Assembly (NCBI GenBank): GCA_036852015.1
Contig: JAANDG010000445.1
Location: 1 to 64,000, forward strand
Reading direction: 5' to 3'
DNA: 64,000 nt
DNA from: Pelodera strongyloides
Lineage: Eukaryota; Nematoda; Chromadorea; Rhabditida; Rhabditidae
A model generated the notes under the pieces. The model saw only the letters and a list, made by a program, of their open reading frames with translations, did not search any database and was not told where the DNA came from. The first letter of the stretch is position 1, and the number at the start of each line of letters is the position of its first letter. A program made the position numbers and the translations under genes. Positions 50,329 to 63,511 of the stretch are shown piece after piece.

Positions 50329-53050
50329 ATATGTCGAGGATATCATAGGAGATATTATAGGAGAAGAGGAGTGCTATAGCAAATTTGCATGATTTGCAAA
50401 AACGCTGAAGTCCAGAACCAAATTATACGTTTCCACATAAACGTAAATGAAAGTTTTTTTCGAACATTGTGTAACAATCGGCCGAAGTCCGATTCCTCCA
50501 GTCGGAGAAGAGCCCGTAGGGCTCTTCGAACGGCTGGTTATCAATAGTTAATGAAACAGTTAAAGTGAATACGTTTATGTATGAGTTATGGGTTCGACAT
50601 TTGACTACCTATTTTCTTGGACCTGTCAATCTTTCTAATTTTTCAATACTTCAAGGTTTAGACAAATATTTTCGTTTAACTATTTTATCAGTTTTTTGAC
50701 TGTTTGATAGTGCACTTTTGAATATTAACTCCCCGTTATGTGAGTTCTTTTCAAGTATGGAACACACATGACACGTTTGTTTTTGTTTATCACATCACGA
50801 TAATTTTGGGTTATAGTATACTTCTAGCATAGCTGATTTTAAAGTGTTGGTCCCGGGTGTTCAAAAGGCTTCAGATTTTGCGGCGACAAAAACAGGTGTT
50901 GCTACCTATCACCCAACACCTCGCTCAGTCTTTGCCAGACTTTAGCCAGGTTTTCGCGAGAACCTGGCGAAGATAGGATGGACTTTTGTCTGGTTCTGCA
51001 TCAATTTTCGCATTTTCGTACAGTCGCGCGCGCCTATCTTTCGCCGCGCGAGCCATGGTTCATGGTTTCGTCGTGCACCACCCGCGTGTCTTCAGTGTTG
51101 CGGTGTTTGTATATTAGTTTCAATTAATTTTTAACTCCTGCCCTCTGTTGTGCATCCACCGGCACCCCCAACATTTCGATCAAACAGCAATCAAATTAAA
51201 GATATTTCAATCAGTTTTCTACAAGTTTCAGCCTTATGGTTTCATTTTCCGTTTGGTTTGTATTTGTTCCAAACTCGCGGCTAATTCTATGAATTCTCTG
51301 TTTTTCTGTTCGTTTTCTCCGTGGATAGCTCTGTCCGATGTCCCATTTTTCTATTTGCTTAACGGTCAGAGAAGAGGTCCAACGATTACGTTTCCATCTT
51401 ATTTTATATAGATTATACATGGGCCAACTGCCCAGGGAACATTTTTTGTTTGTGTCCATGACATCCGTGACAAGCTCTACGCCGTAAGCAATTGCACACT
51501 GCAACGTGTTTCGGTAAATTATTCGCACCGCCAATCACGTGACATCATCGTACTGTATGTAGTTCCATCTTAGGAATCGAGCACTAGGCTAAGTGCATGA
51601 TTTTAGCATTCGTTTTCTCTTCTGAGTGACGTTCTCTACGCTAAAAGTTTGCTATTGATCATTATGTGTAGTTGTGGAAGAATAGAAATTTCTATCTCAC
51701 GCGAATCGTACTACAAATGTGCTACATTTAGTATTTCGGTTGATCAGAATTACGCTTCGGACACTATAAATCAATGAAAACTTGATTAGTATTAAGGGTA
51801 TTTCCAATGCTCTCTCTTAGACTCTGAGACTGTGTGCCCTCTTCTAAACGGTCCACCCTATCTGTTTTTCCATCATTTCAGCACTATTCCTCCCAACACA
51901 CGTATATTATTGCCATGCCTATCACGTTTTCTCAGCTTTGCCAGTGCATGAAATCTTGTGACAAAAGACAATTTTATCAAAAAAAATCTTACATGTGGGA
52001 CTCTTTGAAGGAAAACAAAGCTTCGTACAAAAGGACCACGTGGATTTTTTTCTGTTTCAGTATACTGATCAGCATCTTCCATTAATCAAAATAACAATGC
52101 AACCTTGATTTTCTTCATCCTTTATTCTACAGTTGTTGCTCGTTCTTTGAGTGTTTTCATGTCTGCTCTTTTGTTCTTTGCGCGCGTTCGCATATCCAGA
52201 GGGCGAGCTGATTTTTTTTGACCGCCGGCCGGCCGCCGCGATTTCAACTTTGTGTTTCGTTATAACTTTCATTCTCCTCATATTTTTGATTTATAAATCA
52301 ACGAAAACCGTCTCCTACAAATGTTGAACACTTGAGTACACCGATACGCTTCTGTTATGATGTTCGTCGTTGTTATTTTATGTTGTCATATTTTTCCAAT
52401 TGGCCACCTAATTGAAGTGATGTTTTGTGTCCTTCTTGTTCATAAGTCTTCTTCTCACATGTCTACATTTCTCCTTCTCACATCTCTGCGTGCTTTTCGT
52501 TTTTCTATTGCACACTCCCATTGGGCTCATTCACCTGTTAGCCCCACATAGTGATTCTTTCTTTCTCTCCACTCTACTCATAATGCGTGGGTCATTCCCC
52601 CACAGAACAGCTGGGCTAAAGATGATGAAAAGTTGATCGATAGTCTATTCCTGCCACATGATGTCCTTCTTGGAAGCTATTTACCTGTTGTCTGAGTCTG
52701 TATATGCAAAAATGCAATTAATTTTGTTGTAGACTTGTGCACTTGTGCTTGTTGTAAAGCTCTTGCTTTCGATTACTCACCGATATGTATTGAATGCCAT
52801 CGTTTGGCGTTTTGCCTTTTAGTCTTTTTAGTTTAGTCCTTGCTTCCAACATGCTTTTTCTGTGTACTCTTGACTTTTTACTCCTTTCGTCCTTTCTTCT
52901 ACTTCTAGACTCTATACATTGTACCGAGATTATTATGGTGGTGATTTTATGGGTCCATTTTAATGGAACAAGCAGCATTCTTAGTTAGACGAAAGGTTCT
53001 AGCTTCTTTGCCAAGATTGCACCAAATGCATATTAGTGCATGTCATACTA

Positions 53051-53060
53051 TTATTGCAGA
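53051..53060 (+). promoter_or_regulatory. Predicted splice-leader acceptor of zyg-11
   Basis: TTATTGCAG ends at 53059, eight bases before the ATG chosen for zyg-11. An in-frame ATG at 52963 exists further up but would be removed if the leader is added here. Confidence 0.5.
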
Positions 53061-53067
53061 TTTCTAT

Positions 53068-56000
53068 ATGGAGACGAGTGCTGCAAACAATGAAATCGAA
53101 AACGCTCGCTCGCTCTCCCAAATTACTGCTTCCGCTGTTGCCGATAAGGTTTGTTCCATCTTTTTAACTGCATTGTACTACCGAGCTTTATCGTTGCCCT
53201 TTTTTCTGTGCTACTTTAGGGCGCGTTCGGGATTGATTTTCCGAAAGGAAACTCGGCCAAATCCTCGTTCGGGATGGACTTTTTGGAAACGTTCCAATGC
53301 TTGGAGAAAACCAAAAATACAGTATGAATTAGCTTGCGAAAAACGTTTCCTGCGCATATTTTTCAAATTTTCCATGCTAATTCATACTGTATTTTTTGTT
53401 TTCTCCAAGCATTGGAACGTTTCCAAAAAGTCCATCCCGAACGAGGATTTGGCCGAGTTTCCTTTCGGAAAATCAATCCCGAACGCGCCCTTAAAATGAG
53501 GTGCCGAGGTGGTGGTGCTTTTTTCACTACGTTTGCGTAGGTGTTGTGTGTCGACCATCATTGCGTACATATGTGTTACGTGTATGTTATTCTCGATTCC
53601 CAATTATAGTGCAAGTGCAAAATGGTTTTCCCTGGGCATCGAATATCTCCAGTTTTTTTATTCAAATAGTTTTGATAAAAGTATTTTCGTTATTTTTGCT
53701 TCAGATAAACAGCCGACTCCATGATGGATTTGAACCGCATTGGAAAGGAGCTCTTCCCGTGAGTTTTTCGATTTTTATGTTTTAAAGGGATCGGCTCACC
53801 TCAAATCGTGTCTGTTTTTTCTGTTTCTTTATTTTCTATAAGGGATAATAAAAATTTGGAATACAAAAAGTAGTGTTATATTTCAATACTCACGAAGATA
53901 TTAGGTGATAAAGTGGTGGATCGATCGGCCCGAAATGAAAAAGTGTTAATTGTCCCATACAAACAAGGCAGGACAATTACACTTTTTCATTTCGGGCCGA
54001 TCGATCCACCACTTTATCACCTAATATCTTCGTGAGTATTGAAATATAACACTACTTTTTGTATCCCAAATTTTTATTATCCCTTATAGAAAATAAAGAA
54101 ACAAAAAAAACAGGCACAATTTAAGGTGAGCCGATCCCTTTAAACTGCTTTGTTTGGAATTGGTGGTTGACACGAAATTCTACTCCACACTGCTTCTTGC
54201 CAGGTTCCTATGAACCAAATACTTTTTTTTTTTTTATCAGTTAAGTATAAAGTAGATTTTCTAGCATTGATGCACTTATGCAAACCACAAGTTCATGTTC
54301 CATGACCTCTTTTTTATCCACTTGTTATGTTTGTGAAACATTTGGACTGTGGAGATATTCTTTATTCATAATCAATTTTGCTTACAAACAACTTTCAATA
54401 TTTCAACGACGTGTAATTGTAATTGTCCTAATTGCAGTGTTCTATCTCCAACCTCATCCTCGACGCTTTAAGAGAAAAGAAGAATTTGTGTGCTGCAACG
54501 TTACCCGTCTTCAGCACTGAACATTTCAGAATCTCCAAGGTATCATTTCAGTCATGGTCATGGATATAGCACTGGTCGCTCATTCTCATATTTACCATTT
54601 CGCTTGTTACATTGTGTGAATTAAGTTTAAGTTCAGTAGTTCAGTCCATTTGTGATTATGGTATTTGTGATGTGAATACAAAACATAAATGCTTGTGTAA
54701 CGGAGCTCTTATGTTGTGGTTGTAGTAGAGAAGTAGAGGGGTTGGGGATGTAACAACGAACGGTTTCACGTATATAAATGTAGCCTCCTAAGATGATCAG
54801 AACTAATTTGGAGGTGCTTGGTTCGTGGTTTTGGGCGCAGATTACGCCACGGAGTACAGTGCATACAATGCAAAATTCTTGTCCTTGCTTCTTTACATCA
54901 TCATGTTTGGAGAATGGAGTTTTATTTTTTATTTTAGGTTGATCTTTCCAACTGTGTTGTTACGTACGAATCACTGCGTGTATTCGAACAACACCCAGTG
55001 TCCAGCCTCAACCTGAATGGGACACAAGTTACTGATCAGAAGGTGATTTTTTATGCTTATTATGTAATTAATCTAGTAAGAATTGAAAATTTTTGAAAAA
55101 CATTACGAAATCAAATTTTTCTTATTCTAATTGCCAATAATTTTCCAGATCCTCGATGTAGAAAAAGTACTCCAGAATTTGTTCAAGGAATACCATATTT
55201 CTGCTGTGAGAAGCTTGGATCTTGGAGGTATTTTTTATGCATTAATTTCGATTAGTTTCGCGGTTTCTTTTTCTGTAGCTTTCTTTTGTTGTTGTTGTTT
55301 GTTGATGAATGCTTATAAAAAGGCACTCGGCATTCTTCTACCAAACTAGGCTTGTAGTGCGCTTTTTCAACAGCAGTGATCGTTCAAAGTTCTGATTTAT
55401 TCTTTTTATTTATAATTGTATTTCATTATTCCACAGGTTTCCGTCAGATCTCCAACCTGCTCTACATTCTCTCTATGGATAACCTGCGTTGTTTATCGCT
55501 CTCCGGCTGTGTGCAGCTCACCAACCGCGAGCTCTACGTCATTGCTAAGCAGATGAGCTCTCTCACATGGTTGGATATCTCGCAGACGAAAATCACCACA
55601 ATCGAACCGCTTAAAATGCTGAGGTATTTGTTTATTTTTATGCTACAAGGCGTTATATTTAAAGCTGTTAGTTGATTTTTAGAATGGAAGTCCAATGATG
55701 CTGAATTCGAATTAATAACAAAAGTTGTTTTAGAAAATTGAACACGTTGATTATGCATCGATTGTCACTGTATGATGACCGCCGTGGTATTGTGGAAACA
55801 TTGGAATCATTGAATGAACTTCAGTTATTGGATTGTTCTATCCAGAAGTCGGACTTTCCGTACGTTTCTTTTCTATTCACCATAGAATGGGTCCCCTCCC
55901 TGGCCTCCCCAGGGAGTTGAAGAGTGCGAGAGCAGAAGAGATTCAGAGCGCTCGTGCGCCTAGGGAGGGCTCCCTGTGTGTTGGTGAATACGGCCTCTGA

Positions 56001-59000
56001 TTACTTTGGGGATCCATTCTACGCTGCATTTCTCGTTTTTAATCATTAAGTTATTTAGCTCAATTACTAATATTATTATTATTTTTTGTATGATGTGCGT
56101 CTTGCGCCATCACGTATGATAATTCAACATTTTTTTAGCATGGACGGAGAAGGAGCAGAAGCATCGGGCTGTACTAGCTTGGCCTTCATTATTCTCGATG
56201 AATTCGCTAATAGAATTGAGGTTAGATATGGATGATTGCAATTCTACTTTGCATTATTATTGTTTGTTACTTTGTTTATAATATTTCATACTAGTTTTAC
56301 GAGTTTTACCATTCGAAATTCAGCGTAACATTGTCAATTTTGTCTTTACCATCTTAATTCTTTTTATTTGTGGTTACTTACTGATGACTTGACTTGACAG
56401 ACGTTATTCCGAAAAGTTATTCGAGCTTAGTAAAGCATTCTCGAAGTTTAATTGTTTACTTCTGTGTGTTGTTGCTTGCCATCGTACAAATGATTATTTA
56501 GCCGTGTTGGCCATACCTGCACTCAATTGACCTTTCTGGGTGGTCTCAGTTGGGTTCTTCTGTCGATGGATCTTACAAACTCCTCAGGCAATTCATTATT
56601 CTCCACCCAAAGCTGAAACACATTTCATTGTTAGGTAAGTGATTGATCACGAGTTGGGTGTGTTACTAGGTGACTACCATTTTTGGACTTGGACTTTAAA
56701 CGGCCGTCACTTATATTCTTACGCAGCACTACTTTCATGGTTTATTCTTAGAGTAGACTGTCAAAGCGCTTAGCGACGTTGAAAGTTGAAAGTACTCTAA
56801 CGCTCTGTACTCTTTAGATACTCCACTGGAGACCACTGTTATTGGCCTACCAGAGCGAGAGATTGTGCTGTACAACAGTGCGTGCAGAACCAACTCTCTA
56901 AATGTGAGTTCAATTTTCTACTCATTGAGCCACCTAGATTACTGGCAATGGCAACATTGAAAAAAAAACCTTTTACGAGTTTTTTCTTTGCTTGTCCTTC
57001 GTGCACAAGCAGGAAGTTCTGAATATAGCCAAATACTATGTATACGCGATGTGATATCGTTGTCTATGCGGTGCAGACCTATCAGTTGGTTGATTTTGCT
57101 CGTTTGTTTATCACAGCTTCATTTTTTTCAGTCCCTCTCCTTGTATGGTGGCGCCGACCGCGAGCAACTAGCTGGCCACGCACTCCAAGCCGTCTACTAT
57201 GTGCTCCAGAGTAGCTACGAAGAATTTAGTGACGAGGATATTGCCAAATGCATTAAGGTATGTAACAACGAAACTCAAGAGTTGCGCGCGGAACCGTTTG
57301 GGGGTGTTTCCCGCAAAAGAATTTGATGCGCGCCGCAAAATTTTTTTCAACGACTCCGGTTGCCGTTTTGGTGCGGGAAAAACCAAAACCCCCAAACTGT
57401 TGCGGGAAACACCCCTAAAACGTTGCCGAAATGGTGCGGAAATGGTGCGGGGCGCAAGTTGCGCCATGCACCATTTCCGCACCTTTTCGGGAAACACTTC
57501 GCGCGCCATTTCTATTCCGCATTCCGCGCGCATTTTGTTTCCCATTCCTTTGCGGCGCGCATTTTGTTTCCCGAAATGGTGCGGCGCGCAACTCATCGGC
57601 TCTCAATGAAGTGAAGCGTCTCTGTATCCATTACGTTAGTGTTAGTGGTTCGATTGGTATCGTATCCTTTCGTGTAAAAATTCGTAAGCTTGTTTCTCAT
57701 TTGCAATCTTCCAAATTGTTCCTAGTTCATTTATGTCATTGTTTAGGGCGTGACGACTGCTATGAAGACCCACCAAGCGCTTGCCGTTCAAATGGCCGGC
57801 ACTGCTTGTCTGTACCACGTCTGCAAGCAGAGGAGAGTGAGAAGAATCGCACCCCGACAGCTGTATCTTGTGGTTGAACGGTGTTTAGATGCTGCCGAAT
57901 TCTACCAGAATATTGTTCAGGTATGTTTGGGAATTGGGTAACAAATTATAGTTTTGGTGGAATACTAATGATGTTTAGAAACTGTTAAAAACGCTGAATA
58001 GCTGTCCGAAATGCTTGTGTTCCTGAACAGTGGCAAATATTTATCAGCCCGTCATTCCGAGAAAGCAGCTAGCCAGCTAAATTAACGAATGCCGTTTGAA
58101 AACATTGAATGGCAGTGTTTTTATCTACCTTGAATATTGAAAGTAGAGTGTTTTTTGTACGATCTCTTATTCTATCAAAAGTGGTTATGTTTCAAATGCT
58201 CTATAAAGCTCCTTAGTTAGCTAAAGACCCGTTCGATCGATAGTTTTCGTATTTCAGATGCAGAAGAACGTGTGGCTGACCATTTGTTCGGATCATCTTC
58301 TACAATTCGACAACCTCGCCTTTCATCGGATATGTGCAGTCGCCTTGGAAAGTATGGTGAAAAGCAGGGATCCGTCTGTTAGCAGGTCGGTTATGAAGAT
58401 TATTACATGATGCTTTCTCAAAGACCGCTCAGCGCTTGACTACACGAACCTAAATGAGCAGTCTGTTGCCTTCAGTTCTTTTTTACTGTGTTTTGTGTGT
58501 GTTACTATTAAACATATGCACCAGAGTGGCTCCTTTTAACCATCGTTTTCGAATTCGAATTGACCTATTTTCGACTTTTTTTCATATATGAGATATGAGT
58601 CTGTTCCAGGATGACTATTGCAATCGTCTCAATTGTCGCACCAAAACTTCGCTCTGTGGACACGAAGATGTTGATTGGATCTGATCCCCGATATGTCACA
58701 TTCTTTGTCAAGGTACTGCATTGTTTTGTATTCAAAATTAACCTCTTCCGGTCTTTCGTCCCGGTTCTTTTGAGCTTGACTTCTTCAATTTGATTGAAGT
58801 GGTGGAATAGCAGACTTATTACTCATAGTGTCGTTTTATGCTACACCGTAGAGGAATTCAGATTTTGAAAATTTGGAACAGTCACTATTGTGTTTTGTTG
58901 TTATTTGCATATCCTAAATCTGTTCCAGATCATCAACCAACACTTTGAGCAGACGGAGCGCACAGATAATTTCAGCCAGTACACGCTCAAATTTACGTTG

Positions 59001-61505
59001 TCCGCGCTGTGGAATTTGACGGGTGAGTGTTTTGTTTTGATTTTAACGATTTCTGTTCCACTATTGTTTTTGATTCTCCTTCCGATCAATTTGATCTTTG
59101 AGCGCGTTGCGTAGTTTTTGCTGTATTCCCTATGGTCAATCATACAAACCCAGAAGCTATGCTATCTTGAACTGATATCTGATATGAAGGCGTTGAATAA
59201 AGCTGATTGCTAAGATTGCTTGACTTGCTACAATGTTATTTCTAGAAACATTTATTGATGCTGAACGTTGTAGAATAGAATGTCGCAAAGTTTACTTTCT
59301 AGAGGAAGATACTCGTTCATCAATAGTTATTCCTTGTTATAATTGCTGCACTTACAGACGAGTGTGCCCGCACGTGTGCCCTATTCCTCGAAGTGGGCGG
59401 TCTGGAGGCGGCCTTCCGCGCTCTTATTCACTACAGTGACAATTCATCCGTACAAACGAAAGTTCTGGGATTGTTGGTCAGTTTTAGCTGCCTCGTATCG
59501 TTATCGCCTTGGTCTTGTTTTTTTTGTAAGTACCCGCATAAGCTCTTTTTTTCCCGTGATGTTGGTGTTGGGTTATTTTCTTTTTTTGGTTAACTTATTG
59601 TTGTTTAGAACAACCTGGCTGAAGTGCCTTCAGTGCAGAACGCTCTCCTGGACCCGACGTACTTGAACCATATTATGTGAGTTTTTTGAGTTTCATCGTT
59701 ATTGAAGTTCGTTGTTGCAATTGCGAATTTTGTTTCCTTTTCATCTCGTTGAGTAACCTATTTTTTTGGTAAGGATAAAACATTTTTCAGTTGCCATTTT
59801 CATTTGATAATCCTCTCATTCAGTGCTCATCTGGAGAGTGGTTTCGACGAGGACGTCGTGGTGGAGGGCACCGACCGCAGGATGGACATGTCCTATTTTG
59901 CAGCCGGAATCCTGTCCAACCTCCTCTCAACCAACACGTGGGACTTTGAACCCACACCCAAGCAGATCAATGATCAATTGGTGCGTATTACAGTAGTAGC
60001 AGTGGTTGCTGCTTGGCTTAAAGTAACAATCCTTGACTTTATTACCGACGTATGATCAAGTAAAGTAAAATGCAACTAGAAAATCCGTAATGTAGTAAAT
60101 GTGAGGATTTCACTTTTCACTATATTCCCTACAAGAGATATGGATACCTACTTGGGTCCTAGTTCATGGGTGGGTGCCTCCACGCCATAACCCTCATATG
60201 AAACTCTTTTGTGTGATGTATGTTTGGCTTTCCAGGTGAACGTTGTGCGCCGCTGGGTTTCGCCGAAGCACACTATGGTTGCATACAGGTTAGTTCGGAG
60301 ATGCGATATGTTTCGCCGTGGTTTTATGAGGAAACAGTGGCTGGTTATGTTGCTGAATATGCAACCAATGACCGTTGGTGAAGTGAAGCTTCAGTCACAT
60401 GTTTGCCATATTGCCAATCGTATAACTTTGTTAGAAACTTATTAAAGGGAATGTCAAGCCGGTTTTTCATGTTGGGCTCAAAAAAAAAGCTTATGTTTTG
60501 AAGGTAAGGAAAGTGAAAATAAAAATAAACAAAAACTTTCATATAAGAAGAAAAACTATTTCAAACCCCTCCAAAAACTCCTTAAATATGGGATTCTGGT
60601 CATTTGGACAAAATCAGAACTATTCTCTGTCCGCAGGACCGTTTGCTGTTAGACAGCAAAGAAAAAGAGGAGGGCGCGAGAGAAATTTTTTAAGTCAGCA
60701 AAGAAACAGAGGAGAGCGCGAGAGAAATTTTGTAAACTACGGTATTTCGTATTTGTGACAGCGTGTTATAGAATATCTGTGAATCAGGCTTGACATTCGC
60801 TTTAATGCAGTCCGTGGGGCAGCGACACAGAGACAGAGATTTCATACATGGGGTGTGTAGCACAATAATTGAGATTGAGTACCAGAGTACCGCTTCTCTG
60901 TATATTTCCCGTGCAAGGAAATAATGCGTAACGGTTCAGATCGTTTGTGCCCTTCCTTGCCCTCCTCTCCAACGACTCGCTGCCCGGAGTGCAAATGTGG
61001 GCCGTCTGGGCCATGCACCACGTCTGTCTGGCCGAGAAGACCAAAACTTACTCGAGGGATTATGCGGCTATGGTTAGGGGTGAGTTAGTTTTATCGAGAT
61101 TAAGTTGTCCTTCTGTTTTTCACAAATACCTCCTCCCACATATTGTGGGTCTTTGTTTTGTGTTGTTCTTAATAAAACTTGCAAATATTTTTTACACATT
61201 TCTACTAGTGCTCCTTTATGTAAGGGTGTTTGTTTAAATAAGCATAAGCTTGTTCCGCCGAGATCTTGGCGGAATAGGCGACGAGTTCTATGTGACAAAT
61301 TTCTCGAGGTTTTCAGGTTAGACATCTTAATTGTTTTGATTCAGAAAGCGGTGTCGATGACGTGTTGTGGAGATTATTCGAATCTTCGGGTCTTCCCCTT
61401 TGCACGAGGAATCTTGCACTGGAAATTGTGACGATGAACGGAGTGAAGACAAGGAATATCCAATCCCCTTCCCCGGATGAACACGCTACGGTGGAGGCAC
61501 AGTGA
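53068..61505 (+). CDS. zyg-11: ZYG-11, substrate adaptor of CUL2 ubiquitin ligase
   Basis: 21 exons: 53068-53148, 53705-53758, 54438-54539, 54938-55042, 55149-55227, 55437-55623, 55734-55859, 56139-56220, 56502-56634, 56818-56903, 57132-57257, 57747-57920, 58258-58385, 58610-58712, 58929-59022, 59358-59476, 59609-59676, 59824-59980, 60236-60288, 60940-61079 and 61345-61505, giving exactly 785 aa. ZYG-11/ZYG11B proteins bind elongin C/CUL2 and recognise substrates including N-terminal glycine degrons. The N-terminus ARSLSQITASAVADKINSRL resembles a BC box. Residues about 65-335 are leucine-rich repeats (RCLSLSGCVQLTNRELYV, LTWLDISQTKIT, YLHSIDLSGWSQL). Residues about 345-785 are ARM-like, with conserved LKFTLSALWNLTDE, KVLGLLNNLAEV, DMSYFAAGILSNLLS, HTMVAYRSFVPFL and GVQMWAVWAMHHVC. 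C. elegans ZYG-11 has similar length. Introns 1, 2, 7, 11 and 19 each hold an inverted-repeat element. Confidence 0.95.
53219..53490. mobile_element. GGGCGCGTTCGGG foldback element in zyg-11 intron 1
   Basis: A nearly perfect palindrome of 272 bp whose arms exceed 100 bp (GGGCGCGTTCGGGATTGATT mirrored by AATCAATCCCGAACGCGCCC). TTA flanks it on both sides, a 3-bp duplication as made by PIF/Harbinger elements. Two long spurious ORFs cross it. Confidence 0.9.
53782..54143. mobile_element. TTAAAGGGATCGGCTCACC foldback element in zyg-11 intron 2
   Basis: A 362-bp near-perfect palindrome. The left arm begins TTAAAGGGATCGGCTCACC and the right arm ends GGTGAGCCGATCCCTTTAA, with a small loop around 53960-53975. 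TTAA is at both ends. It lies just after the intron 2 donor. Confidence 0.92.
55871..55996. mobile_element. Copy of the GCCGTATTCACC element in zyg-11 intron 7
   Basis: It shares CCTCCCTGGCCTCCCCAGGGAG, GAGCAGAAGA.ATTCAG and GGTGAATACGGCC with 10331-10456. The left terminus has decayed (CTATTCACCATAG). It starts about 12 bp after the exon 7 donor. Confidence 0.8.
57279..57594. mobile_element. GC-rich inverted-repeat element in zyg-11 intron 11
   Basis: GAGTTGCGCGC and GCGCGCAACTC bound about 315 bp of unusually GC-rich sequence in an AT-rich intron. Internal inverted copies include GGGGGTGTTTCCCGCA with its inverse, and AATGGTGCGGAAATGGTGCG with GCACCATTTCCGCACC. It generates overlapping spurious ORFs on both strands. 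Confidence 0.8.
60442..60805. mobile_element. TTAAAGGGAATGTCAAGCC element in zyg-11 intron 19
   Basis: The ends TTAAAGGGAATGTCAAGCC and GGCTTGACATTCGCTTTAA are inverted, 364 bp apart, and flush with TTAA. The interior carries a direct repeat, AGCAAAGAAA.AGAGGAG.GCGCGAGAGAAATTTT, at about 60655 and 60697. Confidence 0.85.
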
Positions 61506-61818
61506 GGCATTTTAAATTTACGTGACTACGGTATCTACGGAGCTAAAGTCTACGGTAGACTCCGACTTCTAAAATATGTGGCAGTTTGCTAATTGATGGA
61601 CCTCTAAGCTTTTCACCCAAGGCACCTAATGGATTATTACAGAGTTTGTATTTGTAAGGAACAAGTATATTCGGTTAGTGGTTAATGTCCCTTTTCTGTT
61701 TTTGATTGATTTGGTCCAATTCCCATGCATATATTTGTGCCATTTATTCCTCTCTTTCTTTTCCCCCTCTTGCTCTCCATAATTCTCAATCTGTTCTTAT
61801 TGCGGGTAGAACCGTTTT

Positions 61819-61824
<6 letters not shown>

Positions 61825-61863
<39 letters not shown>
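61825..61863. repeat. Poly-T tract
   Basis: A homopolymer run of about 39 T. On the minus strand it would translate to a poly-Lys artefact. Confidence 0.95.
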
Positions 61864-61865
<2 letters not shown>

Positions 61866-63458
61866 TCAAACTAACCATCATCTTTTTACTTCTTACTACA
61901 GCTGTTTTTTGTAGGATGAATAGGTCAGCCACCTTGTCAACTTCTAAACCGGGTATTCGTTTTATTTTATTTGGAGTGTTATTTATGTAAAATATGTAAT
62001 TTCTACTATATGTTTTATGTAGAAGAATTTGGTTCACTATCTTACGGAAACATTTTGTGACCCTCTGTTTGCCATATTTTTTTTTTATTTTTTTTTCTGT
62101 GCACATTTGATAAGTGAACCCTGAGAATGCCATAGATGTACGCACGTGTGCGTGCGCTAATTTTGTACGCATATTTGATATCTAGGCAAATCTGTCGATG
62201 TTGTACGAATGGTATGACAGTGCTTCAGTGTTCATACCCAAATATTTCATTGTATATATATATATCAATATAACCAGTCGATAACAGCATAATCCGTGTA
62301 AATATGCTTGTGCTTATTGTCTTTTATTGTTGCTCAATTGTTAGTTCAATATCTTCTTCTTGTTTGATAATTTACTGGTCCAATACTAATTCTAGTACGC
62401 ATATGTGTGCCTATTTTGTGAATATTAACACATTTTTTTATTAAGGATCCAAATATTAGTTGTCCTTTTTAGTTCTTTTCTCCTTTATTTCTGTGATCCG
62501 GTTTTTTTATTGGTTGCTCTTTCCCATATTTTTGTTGTCTACAGTGGATTTTTGAAGTGTATTTTGGGTGAACCATTGGCCGTTTTGGAAGATTTTGTAG
62601 TATTTTGTTTATGTAATTACTGGCTATTCTTAATTATTCTGCCAGTGGTTGACTAATGATGTATTTTCGGGTCCCTTCCAATTAGTCTGAGTGATGACAA
62701 ATGAAGTGCCTTGCTATGAGATTCTTGTTTATTTTTTTGTGACATTTGTGATTCAAAATGCTTATAAATGTTTATTTACCGCATTTAGTTGTTTTCCTCT
62801 TGTTACACTGCATTTCTGAAGGCGTTTTCAGTGATTGGTGAGATAAAAGTGGTACTACTCGGAAGACAGATAGATAGCTTACAATTAGGTAAGGAAGTAG
62901 AGGGGTAGGAAAAGTAGTGTACGGATTTTGACTTTATTTTGTGAGTAAGATTGAACGCGGGGAGTTTGAATGGGAAGAGCATCTAGAAACAAGTTGAACC
63001 TATGCGAAAAGGCGGCATAAGTGAAGAATGTCAATATTCATAATGTGTCAATAGAATAGTAATGTGGTTTGTATTAATAACTGCGGTTTGAAAGATAGCT
63101 GAATACCATTGGATAGCACTTGTGATGAACATAGTCTGAGAATCAATGGGAAACCTTTTTTGGCCGAAAGTGGCATGTTTCAGCGCGTTTTATTATTCTG
63201 CTGGGTGGCTCTTGTCGCATTATACGCTTGGGTGCGCTGAAGACATACCATACTGTATATGGGAGGGTGAAGCTTCAAAGGACTGTCAGTGATAAAAGTT
63301 TATCATTTTTTATGAAAAAGACAAAATTTGTTATTTAGGGTTTGAAGTTTGAAGAGGTAATCTAGATGGCAGCACACAGTAAACTGGTAAGCCGTTGTGA
63401 TCTCGTTCAAGTCTAACATAGCAGCGCAATCATCTTCACCACTAAATGTAATTTAAAA

Positions 63459-63511
63459 TGTTTATCGAAAAGAATATGTTTATCGAAAAGGTCTGTTTAT
63501 CGAAAAGAATA
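63459..63511. repeat. Short tandem repeat, about 3 copies
   Basis: Three near-identical copies of TGTTTATCGAAAAGAATA (the second reads GGTCTG in place of the end). Confidence 0.85.

Larger units (their letters stand above)
46686..53067. other. Long gene-poor spacer before zyg-11
   Basis: About 6.4 kb without a supported complete gene. Contents: the possible exon at 47375-47530, a GGGCGCATTCG foldback element (49550-49776), a tRNA-derived sequence (50244-50328) and a perfect short hairpin GAAGAGCCCGTAGGGCTCTTC near 50506-50527. The 50900-51100 stretch is less AT-rich but shows no coding pattern that I can follow. Confidence 0.5.

Noticed and set aside
52963..53603. 178-aa plus-strand ORF (52963-53499) and neighbouring frames across 53220-53600
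   Set aside because: The end of the long frame runs through the zyg-11 intron 1 donor and into the palindromic element. Only 53068-53148 is coding.
53721..53758. ATGATGGATTTGAACCGC as the zyg-11 start
   Set aside because: That frame exits in phase 2 and hits a stop in the next exon. The phase-0 frame through INSRLHDGFEPHWKG joins both neighbours and matches the family N-terminus.
57168..57877. Overlapping ORFs of 63-148 aa on both strands
   Set aside because: They arise from the GC-rich inverted-repeat element in zyg-11 intron 11, where stops are rare. The real exons are 57132-57257 and 57747-57920.
61786..62172. 128-aa minus-strand ORF with a poly-Lys run
   Set aside because: It is driven by the poly-T homopolymer.
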